Translations under genes and position numbers: made by a program
Notes under the pieces: model-generated
What the model saw: the letters and a program-made list of their open reading frames with translations, nothing else
What the model was told of the DNA's origin: nothing
Databases searched by the model: none
Assembly (NCBI GenBank): GCA_014706295.1
Contig: JACSVZ010000024.1
Coordinates: 3,961,136-4,025,135 of the forward strand
DNA length: 64,000 bases
DNA from: Lycocorax pyrrhopterus obiensis
Taxonomy: Eukaryota > Chordata > Aves > Passeriformes > Paradisaeidae
Direction: 5' to 3'
Shown: positions 1 to 12,083 of the stretch, in pieces
How positions within the stretch are numbered: position 1 is the stretch's first letter
Layout: each line of letters opens with the position of its first letter

Positions 1-765
1 AAAAGACCTCAATAAATTCTTGAAATGTCAAGTGGTTGCGGCCTATTCCCAGCTGGGCTGACTCATTTGGATGGAGCTGAGGCTGCATTTCCCTCCCAGC
101 TCTTGGCTTCTCCTCCATCCCCAGAGCTTTTTTCCTTTTTGGTTTTTCTCTGCCTTGCTGGACACGGGACCTGCGCCAGCAAGCACTGTGGGCATGGCCT
201 AACTCATACACCCATCGCCTCCTCAGGCTCTCAAGTACATGTCCAAGAGTTTTCTTTTTAATCCAAAAGGATTAAAGGTCTCCCAAGGCCCTGGACTCGC
301 GGGACAGGGTGAGGGATTATCCTCAGTCTTGGCTTGTTCTGTCGCCATCCTCTCAGCTGAGCCCAGGCAGGAGCGACTGAATCCCACGGTGCTTTCAAGG
401 CCGCTGGGAAGTAAGGCAGCAGGAGGTTTGAATCCAGCTCCAAAAACATCCTGCAGTAACTCATCACAAAACAGCTCTGCCAGAGCTGACAGCAAGCGCT
501 GGCACCTTCCATGGTGTCACCTGACATCATGGAGGGATGTGAGGCTGGAATGAGAACCCTGGGCTTTGGCCTTGCCTCAGGACAGCCCTGCTGATGTGGG
601 GGCCCAGGAAGCTGCTGGGGCTATTTTTAAGCAGAAGGGTCCCCCTTGAAGCCCTGCCCAGGCTGAGCAGAGACCCTGGCTCCAACATCCCAAGGACATC
701 CTGCACCTGCACACTCCTTGCCCAGCACCAGCTCTAGTGACACTCTGTGTCTCCTCTCTCCACAG
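1..765 (+). other. COL8A2: Intron upstream of the last COL8A2 exon
   Basis: No exon is recognisable here. The stretch ends in a pyrimidine-rich tract and a CAG acceptor at 763-765, directly before the collagen-coding exon. The preceding COL8A2 coding exon (signal peptide and most of NC2) is not visible, so it must lie before the window. Short open frames here have no family resemblance. Confidence 0.8.
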
Positions 766-2687
766 ACATGCCGCCGCTGCTGCCCATGGACCTCAAAGGG
801 GAGCCAGGACCGCCAGGGAAGCCTGGCCCGCGTGGACCCCCCGGGCCCCCCGGCTACCCAGGAAAACCGGGCACGGGGAAGCCAGGAATGCACGGCCAGC
901 CTGGGCCTGCTGGGCCCCCTGGCTTCTCAGGCATTGGGAAACCCGGCATCCCAGGACTCCCCGGAAAGGCGGGTATGAAAGGGATGCCCGGAGCCAAGGG
1001 CGAGCCCGGCATGCGAGGGGAGCAAGGGCCGAGGGGACTTCCCGGCCCGCCGGGGCTGCCCGGGCCAGCCGGCCTCTCTGTCAGTGGGAAGCCAGGTCCC
1101 CAGGGCGGCCCCGGCCTGCCCGGGTTTCGGGGCGAGCCTGGCCCGAAAGGAGAGCCGGGTCCCCGCGGAGAACGAGGGATGAAGGGTGAAAACGGCGTGG
1201 GGAAGCCAGGGTTACCGGGGCCCCGGGGGAACGGGGGCCCTCCCGGCCCCGCGGGGCCCCCGGGGCCGGCCGGTGTTGGGAAGCCCGGCCTCGATGGGCT
1301 GCCGGGCGCGCCGGGGGACAAGGGCGACATGGGCCCGCCGGGCGGGCCGGGTGTCACCGGGGAGCCCGGCCCTGTGGGGCCGCGGGGACCCCCGGGGATC
1401 GATGGGATCGGTGTCCCGGGCGTCGCGGGGGTGCCGGGGATACAGGGTCCCGTGGGACCGAAGGGAGAGCCCGGGATCCGCGGCCTCCCTGGCCTGCCAG
1501 GCCCCACGGGCTATGGGAAACCGGGCTTGCCCGGCCTGAAAGGAGACCGCGGGCAGCCCGGGGCGCAGGGAGCCATTGGCGATAAAGGGGAGCCCGGCGT
1601 TGATGGGGAGCCGGGCGAGCCGGGCCCTGCCGGCATCATCGGCCCGCCGGGCCCACCGGGGTCCATGGGGCTGCCGGGCAAGCACGGGCTGCCCGGCTCC
1701 AAGGGGGATGTGGGGCCGAGCGGGCCCCCGGGAATGCCGGGGATGCGCGGCGACCAGGGCCCGAACGGCTTCGCGGGGAAGCCGGGGGTGCCGGGAGAAA
1801 GGGGCCTGCCCGGGTCACTGGGACCTCCCGGCCCAACGGGCCCCAAAGGTGAACCAGGGTTCATCGGCCTTCCGGGGGTGCCTGGATTAACGGGTGGCCC
1901 CGGGCCCAAAGGGGACGGTGGGATCCCGGGGCAGCCGGGGCTGAGGGGCCCCTCCGGCATCCCGGGATTGCAAGGACCTGCTGGTCCCATGGGGCCTCAG
2001 GGGTTACCAGGCCTGAAAGGGGAGCCCGGGCTCCCTGGCATTCCTGGCGAGGGGAAGACGGGTGAGCCTGGCATGGCCGGACCCATTGGCCCACCTGGAA
2101 TGCCAGGAACGCCGGGGCTGAACGGGCCACCAGGCCCACCGGGGCCACCCGGGCCACCAGGAGCGCCAGGAGTGCTGGACGAGACGGGCATCGCGGGGCT
2201 GCACCTGCCGGATGGTGGCGTGGAGGGGGCTGTGCTGGGCAACGGGAAGCCGGGCAAGCCACAGTACGGCCGAGGAGAGCTCGCCGCCCGCATTGCACCG
2301 GCTTTCACCGCCATCCTCACCTCCCCCTTCCCCGCATCTGGCATGCCTGTCAAGTTTGACCGGACCTTGTATAACGGGCACAATGGCTACAACCCGGTCA
2401 CCGGGATCTTCACCTGCCCCGTATCCGGAATCTACTACTTTGCCTACCACGTGCACGTCAAAGGGACCAACGTTTGGGTGGCCCTGTATAAGAACAACGT
2501 GCCGGCCACCTACACCTACGATGAGTACAAAAAGGGGTACCTGGACCAGGCCTCGGGCAGTGCCGTGCTTGAACTCAAGGAGAATGACCAGGTCTGGGTA
2601 CAAATGCCCTCGGACCAGGCCAACGGGCTGTACTCCACGGAATACATCCACTCCTCTTTCTCTGGGTTCCTGCTCTGCCCCACATAA
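766..2687 (+). CDS. COL8A2: Collagen type VIII alpha-2 chain, last coding exon (partial gene)
   Basis: Short-chain network collagen secreted into basement membranes such as Descemet's membrane. The exon opens after a CAG acceptor at 765 with two bases of a split codon, then [20 protein letters not shown], the known COL8A2 junction between NC2 and the helix. About 639 residues follow to a TAA at 2685-2687. Roughly residues 8-467 are Gly-X-Y repeats with eight short interruptions (such as GTGKPG, GIGKPG, GVGKPG twice, GIGVPG, GYGKPG, GEGKTG), the number known for type VIII collagen. From about residue 469 ([11 protein letters not shown]) starts NC1, with a C1q-like trimerisation domain from about 504 to the C-terminal GFLLCPT. 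Human COL8A2 is 703 aa, so the missing N-terminus fits one upstream exon outside the window. COL8A1 is less likely, because the start of the helix and the GGVEGAVLG linker match alpha-2 as I recall it. The exon is very GC-rich, as expected for Gly/Pro codons. Confidence 0.97.
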
Positions 2688-5540
2688 CGGCTGTTGGGCA
2701 CGTTTCCTTTACACCCACTTTAGCCATAAACTTTTTTTTTTTTGATAAAAAAGTGTTTTAAAATTAATACAAAAAAGAAAAATCACTGGGAAGAATGCGC
2801 AAGACATTGTCATGGGACCTTGCTTCATGCTGTTTGATCCATGAGTCGAGGGTAATCGGGAAGGAGACATCTATCCATCTATCTTTCTTTTTTGGGGGGA
2901 GGGAGAAGGGAGGGAGGGGAGCGACTTCCTCAGCAAAGCATATTTGGAATAAATTTTACCCCAGTGACTGGACATCAAACACAGGAACATGCTTGGGATG
3001 GCGAGGATCTGGCTCTGTGATCCAGAGAGGGTCAGCTGGAAGACCAGACCCCCCCTGGTCTGTATCAAGTGCCCTCGTTTCCCATTTGGAATGCTAGATA
3101 AATCAATCCAGCTGTGTCATGGCTCGCATGTTTGGTAACCGATGCAGGGTCCCAGGCACTTACACAAACCCGTACAGCAGCAGGGATCCACGTTGGATTG
3201 AGAAATTTCCTTCCAAACCATCAGATGCCCAAGTTCCAGGCTCGCTGACGCCTGTTTTTCCAGACTGTGCTTTGGGGCAGTCTCTCCGATTCACTCCGGA
3301 TTCAGTGTGGTTGGATTTATAATCCTAAAAAGTGGAACACTTTGCATAAGCACCTTCTTCTAAGAAGTAAATATTATTTTTAACCCTCCCCCCCAGCACC
3401 TTTAGGAATAAAACCATCCAGGCACTGGTACCTGGGAGGATGCCACGACCAGTTCCAAAGGCAGTGAGGGAAGCTGGGACCCCCATGATGAACAACGATC
3501 CGCTCTCTCCATTCACCTGCTGGGAAGTCCAAGGGCTGGTCCTGTCCCGTCTGTCTCTGCAGCCCAAAGACTTGCTTGGCCTCAGGAGCATCTCTGCCCA
3601 CACAAGGATGGCAGTGCGAGCCCAGCTCACGGTGCTGCCAGCTGGTGTGACATAAGGAAGTGCCACTGATGGACAACTTGCTTTTCCTGTCTATTTCAGG
3701 ATGTGTGAACTCTTGCATTGGTGTCCCCCCTTTCTCCGGGGATCTTGGAATTAAGAAAAAATAGTGCTGGTTCTAACTTTCCACGCAGTGATTTCACCAC
3801 GGTGCTATGACCCATTTAACAACATGACTTACAAGTGTAGTGCAATATGTACCTGTGACAGGGCACCAGCCCCGGGGCCACCCTGTGACTTAGGTTAAAG
3901 AAATCAACATTTGCCTGTTGTTACCACTTTGTCTCTCTAACGCTTGGAGCATTACTGACCCGAGCATGAGCTGCAGGCTCTGGGCCAGGCGTGACAGCAC
4001 TGCCCACACAGATCCTGTGGCTCTGCAGGTTTTCTCACAGTAGAACAGTCACTGCCACTTCCAGGACAGGGATGCTGCTCATCCCAGGCCAGGAGCATGC
4101 TGCTGAAGTCAATCCATGTGCATATCCCACTGCATGTCCCTCTGCAAAGGCACATCCCTGAGAAACAGCAACAATTTGGTCACCAGCTCTGACCTTTGCA
4201 TTTTCCTAAAGCCTGTTTGATGGCCAAAGAAATATAGCGAGACTGGGACTGGGCTTGTTTTCCAGATGGACTCTACGAGATATTTAAACAACTTTTCTTT
4301 TCCTATTTCTGTTTTGTTTGTTTGTTTTCTCCTCGAGTCTGTCCTGTGTTTCTGCCTCTTGCCATTCAGGCCTTCCTTTTAAAAACTCACTTATCCCTGA
4401 AATTAAGAAACATGAGAAGGAAGTTTGCTGTTGGAAGGTCAGTGCTCTGGGCACTGCCTGTTGGGGCTGTGTCCCCTCCCTGGGATCCTCTCCCTGGGAA
4501 TTTCTCTTCTTAAGCAGAGATGGAACTCCTCAAGCTGAAAGGTGTCTGATCCCACTGGATGTTTTTAACTCCTGAGGGCAGGGTCAGGACTATTTGGGTT
4601 GTGATCCTAACAGGTTATTTCCCAGCAGGAACAGTCCCTAAAATTAAAAGTGGAAGCTCAGATGATTTTTCCAAGCCCAGGTTTGGTAGGGGAGGGTGCT
4701 GGGAGGGGACCTGTCTCCTTTCCTGTGGAGAACAGGGGGATTTGAGCTGGTCCAGCCCCACCACGCACATGACCCGCACAGGGCCAGGAGCTGCCACGCC
4801 TGGTGGGAGCTTCATCCTGCTCCTCAAAGTGACTTATTTATACTGTGCCTAATCCACAGCCCGTGTCTTCTTGTTCTGTTCTGTTTCACTCCAAACTTCT
4901 TGTTCGAGCTGGCAAAAAGCAACGACCAAACTCCTCACTGTAACCACCCCCAGATTAAGTTCGTGCTGTAGATACTGTTTTGCAATTCCACTTTCCCTTC
5001 ACGTGCAGAGCAAACCCATAATCACCCCTCGCAGCTATTTAACCTCTTACATTTACACACTAATGGAAAGCAAAGATATTACACGCACATAGTTAGGCTA
5101 AAAAAACGATGCACAGGATGAGGGAGGCTGTTCACTCTCCAGAAGGATTTTTTTCTGGAATACTGAGTACATATTAGCCAGCAGAAAGGATTATTTTCTG
5201 TCGTGTGTGTGAGCGCGTGGGATTTTGGTGTCAATCACAAGAATAAAAAAGGTTGGGTTGGATGAGGTATGTCTACTTTTAATGCTGAAAACTGCATTAC
5301 AATGTGCATTTTTATATACAAATTCTTACTATTTTTTTTAAATTTGCCTCTAGTATCTTCATTTCTAACCTAGTATATAGAGGTTTTTAGTTTTGTAAAT
5401 ACTTATTACATGCACTGTCCTAGTAAAAGTTGGTTTAAAATGCACTCTTTGTGACCCAAAACTGACCTGCTCTTCACAACTAAAACTGCAGTACTTGATT
5501 GTATTGACAAACATCAATAAAACGTATTGTATAGAGGTGG
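2688..5540 (+). other. COL8A2: COL8A2 3' UTR (inferred)
   Basis: No gene-like frame is seen. The sequence is moderately AT-rich with several AATAAA hexamers (2948, about 3406, about 5239). The last strong one is at 5516-5521, after which the sequence changes character. The extent is inferred from that signal. Shorter isoforms ending at the earlier hexamers are possible. Confidence 0.6.
5516..5521 (+). terminator. COL8A2: Candidate COL8A2 poly(A) signal (AATAAA)
   Basis: Canonical AATAAA, followed 15-40 bases later by TGT- and GT-rich sequence around 5529-5555, which resembles a downstream element. It is the most distal good + strand signal after the COL8A2 stop before the convergent gene. 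Confidence 0.55.
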
Positions 5541-8126
5541 GCTTAGCTGTGCTTTGTCCTGGAACTTGCTCTGTCTCATCCAGTTCTCTTACCCTTTATT
5601 GTCACCTCAAATCTCCTCACTCACTCCCAGCAGATTCCCTCACTAAATAATATCCTTATGCAAAAAGTTATTGCATGTTTCTTGTGATTAAGACTCCTGT
5701 CTCTAGAAATTCAGTTTTAGAAAAGGTTGAAACCCAGATCCTTCCAGCCTGGTGATTATTAATTTGAGGAACTCAAGTTGAAGTCTTAGGGATTCCCTTT
5801 CCCTTCTGTGTGTTTTTTTTCCATTTTTTTATCCTACATCATACACCTTGTGCACAGCCAACCTCCATCCTCAGCGGGTCGGGAACACTCAGGACTGATG
5901 AATCACCTGCAAAGCACCTTCACAGGCTCACAGTCCAAAGAAAAGAAAATGTATTTTCCCACCTGATCTCACCTGGCAGAGGCGAAACATTTCCAGGGAA
6001 GCCTGGCTGACACACGGGCACCTTCAAAAGCTCATTCCAAGGAACAAGCTATCTTCCTGCTGCCATTCATGGGGCTCCCAGCAAATTCCCTGGTCTCTGC
6101 ACCATCATCACACGCTGGATTCCAGCACCTGAACTCCTTCCACAGGCTGAGAAGGGAAAGGGGCCTTTCCAGAGGCTCTCCCTGCAATGCCCAGTGTCAA
6201 CACACCCTTGTACCAAGATCCACTCCTGGTCCTCTTGGCACTGAGGATGCACAACCTCATGACTTGAGTGAAAACACAGGAGCAGTGGCTACTTAACAAA
6301 GATAACTTTCCAAGGAAACGAAAAGGTTTAGCACACATCTAAATTTTGGCACAAAGAGCTCTAGTCTTTAAACAGGAGCTCTTTGCTTGTCAGGAGTTCC
6401 AAACTTTTAAAATTATAAAGCTGCTTTAAAAGAAAAATATCTTCTTTTAAATAAAACCATGAATCTGGTTGCCCCTCTGGCAGAATAATGTGGAAAACCT
6501 GATATTTTACAGCTCAGATCTGCAGCACAATACAAAAATATACAACAGACCAAAATTCCACATGTTCCCAGGACAAGAATCCATTTATACAAGGAAAACC
6601 CATTAAAGCATCACACAAAAGACTGGCACTTGAAGGAAGCAGACTACAGGGAAAACTGGAAGGACCTGTGGCAGCCAGATTCCCACATGTGCATGCAGCC
6701 TGACACAGCCACCACGTGCCGACGCCACCGGGGAGCACAACGGCCACTTCCCAGTGTCACAAGACATACTGGAGAAATAACAAGAGTTACACTGTCACAT
6801 TCAAGTTTATAAACATTTCCATATGATGACATTTTGTTTTCAATTATTAAAAAACTTCCAACCCTTTCTAGACGTGCCATTCCCAAGCTGTTTCTCCCTT
6901 TTTAACCAGCTCCACTAGGAAAGGTTTTACATGTAAAATTCTGGAACACAGCTGTGCTAGAATGTTCTTGGCCACCAGCACCAGCTTCTTTTAAACATTG
7001 ATGCCCCCAATTAACCCACCTTTCCCTTTAATTTTGGGGCAATTCTTACCAAGTACAAAGGCTTAGACTGTGGTAAATTAACTCCTGCATCCTGCTCAAG
7101 TCACTTTAGTGACTGACTGCAGCAGAACCAGGAATTCTATCCCTGTACTACCTCCACTCCCAGATTTGCACTCTACAGGAGCTGGACTCCGATGATCCTT
7201 GTGGGTCCCTTTCAACTCAGGGTATTCTGTGATTTAAACAGGAATCTCAGTTGGTGCTCTGGGCATACACAGGACTTTAAAAATACAGGATGCATGGGTT
7301 AGGAACACAGGAGCAGCCAGAGTGGCTGCAGCAGTGTAAGAGCAGCTGTGCAATGGGGCATGAAGTGTGGCAGGTGCCTGCTGGATCACAGGGCCAAGGA
7401 CATAGGAGGAGCAGCAATTAGTGACACCCTCTCCCAGCAGGGACAACAAGCCAGCTGGGATCGTCTGCAGGCATCAAAGGTCTCTCACAGAGCCATCAGC
7501 AATGCAAAGAAATCCCTTCTCCCTTCTCTGGCACTTCTCATTCTGCCTTTAGGGCAACAAACCTCCTGGGGAAGTCTGTGCTCCGTTATCCTAACTCAGC
7601 ACAGGTGACAATGTGGGCCACCAGGTGTCTCTGGTGACTCCTGTGACATCCCTTATCTGGCCAGCTGAGAGTGACCTGCTGCTGTACAAGGGGTGTGGAG
7701 ACTCCCAAAGCCACTGGACAAGCCACTGACCACCAAAACACAGCCCACGGACACAGGAGCAGAGGAAAACAGGGAGAAAGTCCATGGATTCAGACACCCA
7801 CCAGTAACTGCAATAACAAATGGCACAACGGTGGACAAAGCAAGCAGCAGAAATCATACGGAAAATGAGACACTCCTGTACACTCAGGGGAGCTGCACCA
7901 ACTGTCCAAGTGCAGCCACTTCCCAGCTGATCCGTGACTGAAGGGGATGTCCCCTCTTTTCCAAGCCGGCTCGTGCTCCTAGCTCCCAGCTGACAGCAGC
8001 AGGCACCCTTCCCATGTGAGGCTCGCTGGCGTTGGCTGATGGTGCGGATCCACCACTGGGTCTGACCAGAGAAGCAGAGCTGACCATCCCTTCGCCTTCA
8101 GGAAAGACCTGGAGCTGCCCCAGAGC
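5541..8126. other. Convergent COL8A2/ADPRS interval, including the ADPRS 3' UTR
   Basis: No recognisable exon on either strand. The part next to 8126 must be the ADPRS 3' UTR (- strand). I found no canonical - strand AATAAA here. The nearest variant is ATTAAA (TTTAAT on +) at 7027-7032, so the ADPRS 3' end is unresolved. A CR1 3'-end fragment lies at about 7179-7236. Confidence 0.55.
7179..7236 (+). repeat. CR1 LINE 3'-end fragment
   Basis: Contains the typical CR1 tail on the + strand: GACTCCGATGATCCTTGTGG, then a run close to GGTCCCTTTCAACTCAGGGT and an ATTCTGTG terminal motif. Only the last ~58 bp of the element remains. Confidence 0.75.
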
Positions 8127-11100
8127 TCAGAGCCGCTGGCAGTAGAGTTCATAGAGGCTCTTGGCCATCCTCTGGGTCTCCTGGAAAGCCTCACAGCTCT
8201 GCTCCCAGCTCGGGGGCACCTGCTCCTCCCCGTAATAGGCCCCGGCAATGGCCCCCGCCATGGTGGCGATGGTGTCCGTGTCCCCCCCCAGGGAGATGCA
8301 GTAGATGATGGTTCTCTGCAGGGCGTTGTAGTGGTCAGGAATGTCGGGATCAGCGTCCATGCAGCGCAGGAAGGAGTAAATGGCAGTGGGGACGGAGCGC
8401 AGCGCGGCGATGCCATTGCCTGGAACACACCCTGTCATCACCCTCTGGCTTCCTTCCTTTTCCCTTCCTACTGTAACTTCCTGTTGCCAGTGACTTTCCA
8501 TAACGGTATCATGGATTTTACCAGGAAAAGGTGCAAATTTGTGCCTCAGAAACCCCCCAGTTCCCCAGTACCACTCACATCCTGCAGAACAATTCCCAAT
8601 TACCCCAGTATAGTCTGGCATACCCATATACCCATCCTCATCCAACATGACGACCCAAGAGCACTTAAGAGATCTTGGAATATTAAGAAACATTATGAAG
8701 GTAACATTTCCTTAACAAGACCTTTTTTTCCTGTCAATACAGAGAGGGAATCACTGGGCTGAGACTCAGAGCTCCTGTCTGGTGAGCACAGGCAGCTTTT
8801 CCAGCACATTTTGTGCCTGACAGGCAGCACAGGCTCAAAAGGAATCTGGGGGAAGACACATCTACCAGGCTTGCTGAGTTAGTCCTGCTTCCAGCTTTCC
8901 GAATGCTTGTACTAAGAAAGGTACTCACCCAACTCAAACAATACATCTGCTTTGGGAACACTGCTGAGCTCCAAAAATTCCTTGATTTTCTTTAGACGTC
9001 TGGAAAATGGTAAATCCTCAAATCCCAGCCTGCAAACAGAGAGTGCAGTGAAGAGGAGAGAACATGAAGAGACAGAACAAACCACCACAGCAGGGTTGGG
9101 GCTTCCCCCCAGCTACTCACGCTCGGGCATCACTGAGAGACTTGTCATCCGCCTCCACGTGCTCCATGTGGCTGATGAGCTGCTCCAGGAAGGTTTCCCT
9201 GCTGAGCCCTTCCTGCAGTGCCAGGTGCACGGCCAGGGCCTGCAGGATGGCCCCGTTGTAGCCCAGGGAATTGGAGTGGGTCAGCTCTGCGCTCAGCTTT
9301 GCAAACTGCCAAAGAAACCCCAATGTCAGCAAAGCTTCCTGGGACACTCCCCTGGCAGCAGAGGACACCCAGAGGAGCCCAGAACGTTCCGTTACCTTCT
9401 TGACATCCTGGACATCGGAGTAGACGAGGGAGATGCCGGCCACCCTCATGGCCCCGCCGTTCCCGTAGGAGCCCTTCCCATTGAACTGGGCTCTCGCAGG
9501 CTCAAACACATCATTGCACTTGGGGCTCAGGAGCTTCTTGAAGACGTTGACCACGGCCATCCCATAACCCCTGTTGGGCTCCTTCTTGAACTCCTCCGCA
9601 AACCTGGTGTGGGCAGGGGGGAAAACACCCGGGGGGCTTGGTCTGTTACTGGGGTTTGTGATTGGATGAAGCCTCTTGCTACAGTGAATTAGTAACACAC
9701 ACATAAATCTGTGACAGTCAGGGTTCAGTGATTCAGTTCTGCAGAGAAACAATTCCCGAAGAACAGTGTGAAAGAAGGATGTATAAACATCACCTTCCAT
9801 AACCCACTTGTTTCCCTCTCAACTCTGCCTCAAAATAGAACCAAACTAGAAACATTTCCGTGGGTCACAACCACAAGGAAAGTCTTTTGTTCAAGTTCAA
9901 TGGGAGAGTTTTCTAAACAAAGAAATGCTTTCCCTTAAGTGGAACCAAATGCTCCCAGGGCTAGGGATTCAACAGGGAAACGGATCATAAACAGAGTCAA
10001 GCTGAGCTCACTCCTATTCCCTCACTAAATTAAGGGCAGTACAAACATAAATAGCTACAAATAAACATGAAATGAAATGTTTCTGAGATCTGCAAGCATT
10101 CTCATCCCCAAAGGTGAACACACACAGGGCTGACACACAGCAGCGCTGTCCTGTCAAGGCAGCTTCAGACTCCACACTGAAGCTGATGCTGGTGCACAGT
10201 CCAAGGCACGGCAAAGCAACAACAAACTAAAGGATTAACCACCTCTTGCCTAATTTTTTCCCCTCCATGAATTAGTAATGACTCTGCCTCAGCCCCTGTC
10301 CCCTTCCACAGACAGTCACAGTGACGGTTTCACCTTCAGGAAGCCTCATCCTCACCTCTTGGCCATGTCGACCTCGTCGAACTCCCGCTTGGCCAGCAGT
10401 GACTGCACCACTGACCTGCTCATGGCCGTGTCATCCGTGTACGGCAGCGACTCTGCAACGGGAGGGCAAAGAGTGACACCTCCAGCCAGGGACAAACTGC
10501 GCCTGCCCTTTGCCAGGACCATCCTCATCTCCAAGGCCTGATTGTCACAAGTTGCCTGGAACAGCTGTGGCTGCCCCATCCCTGGAAGTGTCCAAGGCCA
10601 GGTTGGATGGGGCTTGGAGCAACCTGGGACAGTGGAAGGTGTCCCTGCACATGGCAGGGGGTGGCACTGGATGGGATTTAAAGTCCCTTCCAACCCAAAC
10701 CTGTCTGGAATTTAAGTTCCCCAGCACTCTGAGCTTGGCACTGCCATGGTTGTCAGAGTAAGGAGACACAGCCAGGGAGCTGCATCCACAGCTATAATGA
10801 CTCAGAATGTACTTCAAGATTAGTAAGAGTCAGGAGAAAATGTCTGAGATCCAGAGGCATATATGGACAAGAGAGTCAGGCCAACACAGAATCACAGACT
10901 TCCAGGATGGTTTGGGTTGGAAGGGGCCTTAAAGCCCATCCTGTTCCACCCCCTGACATGGGCAGGGACACCTTCCACTATCCTGTGTTGCTCCAAGCCC
11001 TGGCCAAGCTGGCCTTGAACACTTCAAGGAATGGGGCAGCCACAGCTTCTCTGGAAAACCTGTGCCAGGGCCTCACCACCCTCATGGGGAAAAATTCCTT

Positions 11101-12061
11101 CCCAATAGCCCATCTAACCCTGGCCTCTGCCAGTGTAAAGCCATTCTCCCTTGTCCTGTCACTCCAGACCCTTGTCAACAGCCTCCATCTTTCCTGCAGA
11201 CTCCCCTCAAGCACTGGAAGGCTGCAATCGCTTCCTAACACTTAAATAACAACTCCGTGCTTCTCTCACTCTTCTCCTCCTCAAGTTTTGGTACGTCTAC
11301 TCCCTGCTGACACCCGTTCCAAGCACACTCCACCTCAGCTTCCCCGGAGTAGGAGCAGCACGGGCTGAGCACAGCAAACCACGAGTCCCTCTGCATCAGC
11401 TGTGTCCCTAAGGAATCCTCAGGGGATCAGGAATGGCCAGGAGTGTTGAACCCCCACAGCACAGGGCACAGGACAGAGCAGGGCAGGGGACAACCAGGGC
11501 AGTCACAGCGGAGATGCCCCACAACCAGGTGAGGGGTAAGGACTGGGGGCACCCACGTTTCGGGGGGGGCAGTGGGGTTGGGGATTCTGCAGGTTGGGCA
11601 CGCCCCAAAACCCAGTCCTGGGAGTGCTGAGGAGGGAGGAACACACACAAACCCCAAAGCCCAGTCCTGGAGGTGCTGAGGGAGGCGGGGACACACGCAC
11701 CCCAAAGGCCATCCCTGGCGGTGCTGGGGTCTAACCCGAATCTCTGGGGTGCCGAGTGCCGTGCACAGCGGGGTGTGTGAAGGGGGAACCGGGGGATGTC
11801 CCCCGCCCCCCTCCCCGCTCCCCCTCACGCACCTCCACGTGCGCTCCCCGCCGCCTCCCCTCCCTCCTCAGGCGGCGCCGGTTCCAGCCCTTTGAGGAAA
11901 CTCAGCAGCTCCGGCAGCTTCACGACGCTCCTGCCTTCGAAAACAGCTCCCAGACAATCCCCCAACAACGCCCCGGCCAAGCAGCCCCGGAACCGAGCGA
12001 GGCCGGGCCGGGGACGAGCCGGCACCCGCCCGGAGCCTGAGGCCGGACCCGCCGCCGCCAT
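8127..12061 (-). CDS. ADPRS: ADP-ribosylserine hydrolase (ARH3), complete, six coding exons
   Basis: Mg-dependent hydrolase that removes serine-linked ADP-ribose and degrades poly(ADP-ribose), acting in nucleus, cytosol and mitochondria. Coding exons in transcript order: 11833-12061, 10356-10452, 9396-9603, 9121-9305, 8929-9029, 8127-8419. All junctions have AG/GT sites and join in frame to 370 aa (human 363). ATG is at 12061-12059, chosen because MAAAGPASGS is followed by FRGCLAGALLGDCLG, the conserved start of the fold. TGA is at 8129-8127. Metal- and substrate-binding residues are present: Glu42 (VFEGRS), Thr82-Asp83-Asp84 (YTDDTAM), and Asp320, Asp322, Thr323 (GGDTDTIATMAGAIAGAYYG). These correspond to human E41, T76-D78, D314, D316 and T317. 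The loop GKGSYGNGGAMRVAGIS is intact, so the enzyme should be active. Intron 1 carries an inverted CR1 pair and a 49-bp tandem repeat. The gene ends convergently with COL8A2 and starts about 200 bp from the TEKT2 poly(A) signal. Confidence 0.97.
10550..10712 (+). repeat. CR1 LINE 3'-end fragment (ADPRS intron 1)
   Basis: Sense-oriented CR1 tail, recognised from GGCAGCCCCATCCCTGG-like sequence through GGCTTGGAGCAACCTGGGAC to TCCCTTCCAACCCAAACCTG. It is the partner of the opposite-strand copy that starts at about 10886. Confidence 0.85.
10886..11235 (-). repeat. CR1 LINE 3'-end fragment (ADPRS intron 1, opposite orientation)
   Basis: Begins with the antisense CR1 end (CAGAATCACAGA, GGTTTGGGTTGGAAGGGGCC) and runs through CCACAGCTTCTCTGG and CCTTGTCCTGTCACTCCAGA. 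About 350 bp remain. The first ~170 bp are complementary to the fragment at 10550-10712. Confidence 0.9.
11603..11735. repeat. Degenerate ~49-bp tandem repeat (ADPRS intron 1)
   Basis: Copies begin CCCCAAAACCCAGTCCTGG (11603), CCCCAAAGCCCAGTCCTGG (11652) and CCCCAAAGGCCATCCCTGG (11700), each followed by a GTGCTGAGG-like block. The third copy is partial. It lies about 100 bp from the exon 1 donor. Confidence 0.8.
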
Positions 12062-12083
12062 CTTGCCGCGCGCGGCGCCTTCT

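Noticed and set aside
854..2651. Long open frames antisense or shifted to the COL8A2 exon (up to 217 aa, Pro/Gly/Arg-rich)
   Set aside because: They mirror the GC-rich Gly-Pro codon pattern; the + frame is the only one matching a known protein.
8952..9692. 246-codon + strand open frame across the ADPRS locus
   Set aside because: It is antisense to ADPRS exons 3-5 and has no independent homology; the - strand exons explain the sequence.
10352..11828. Several ~110-130 codon frames in ADPRS intron 1
   Set aside because: They fall in CR1 fragments and the 49-bp tandem repeat; only the last part of one overlaps the true exon 2.
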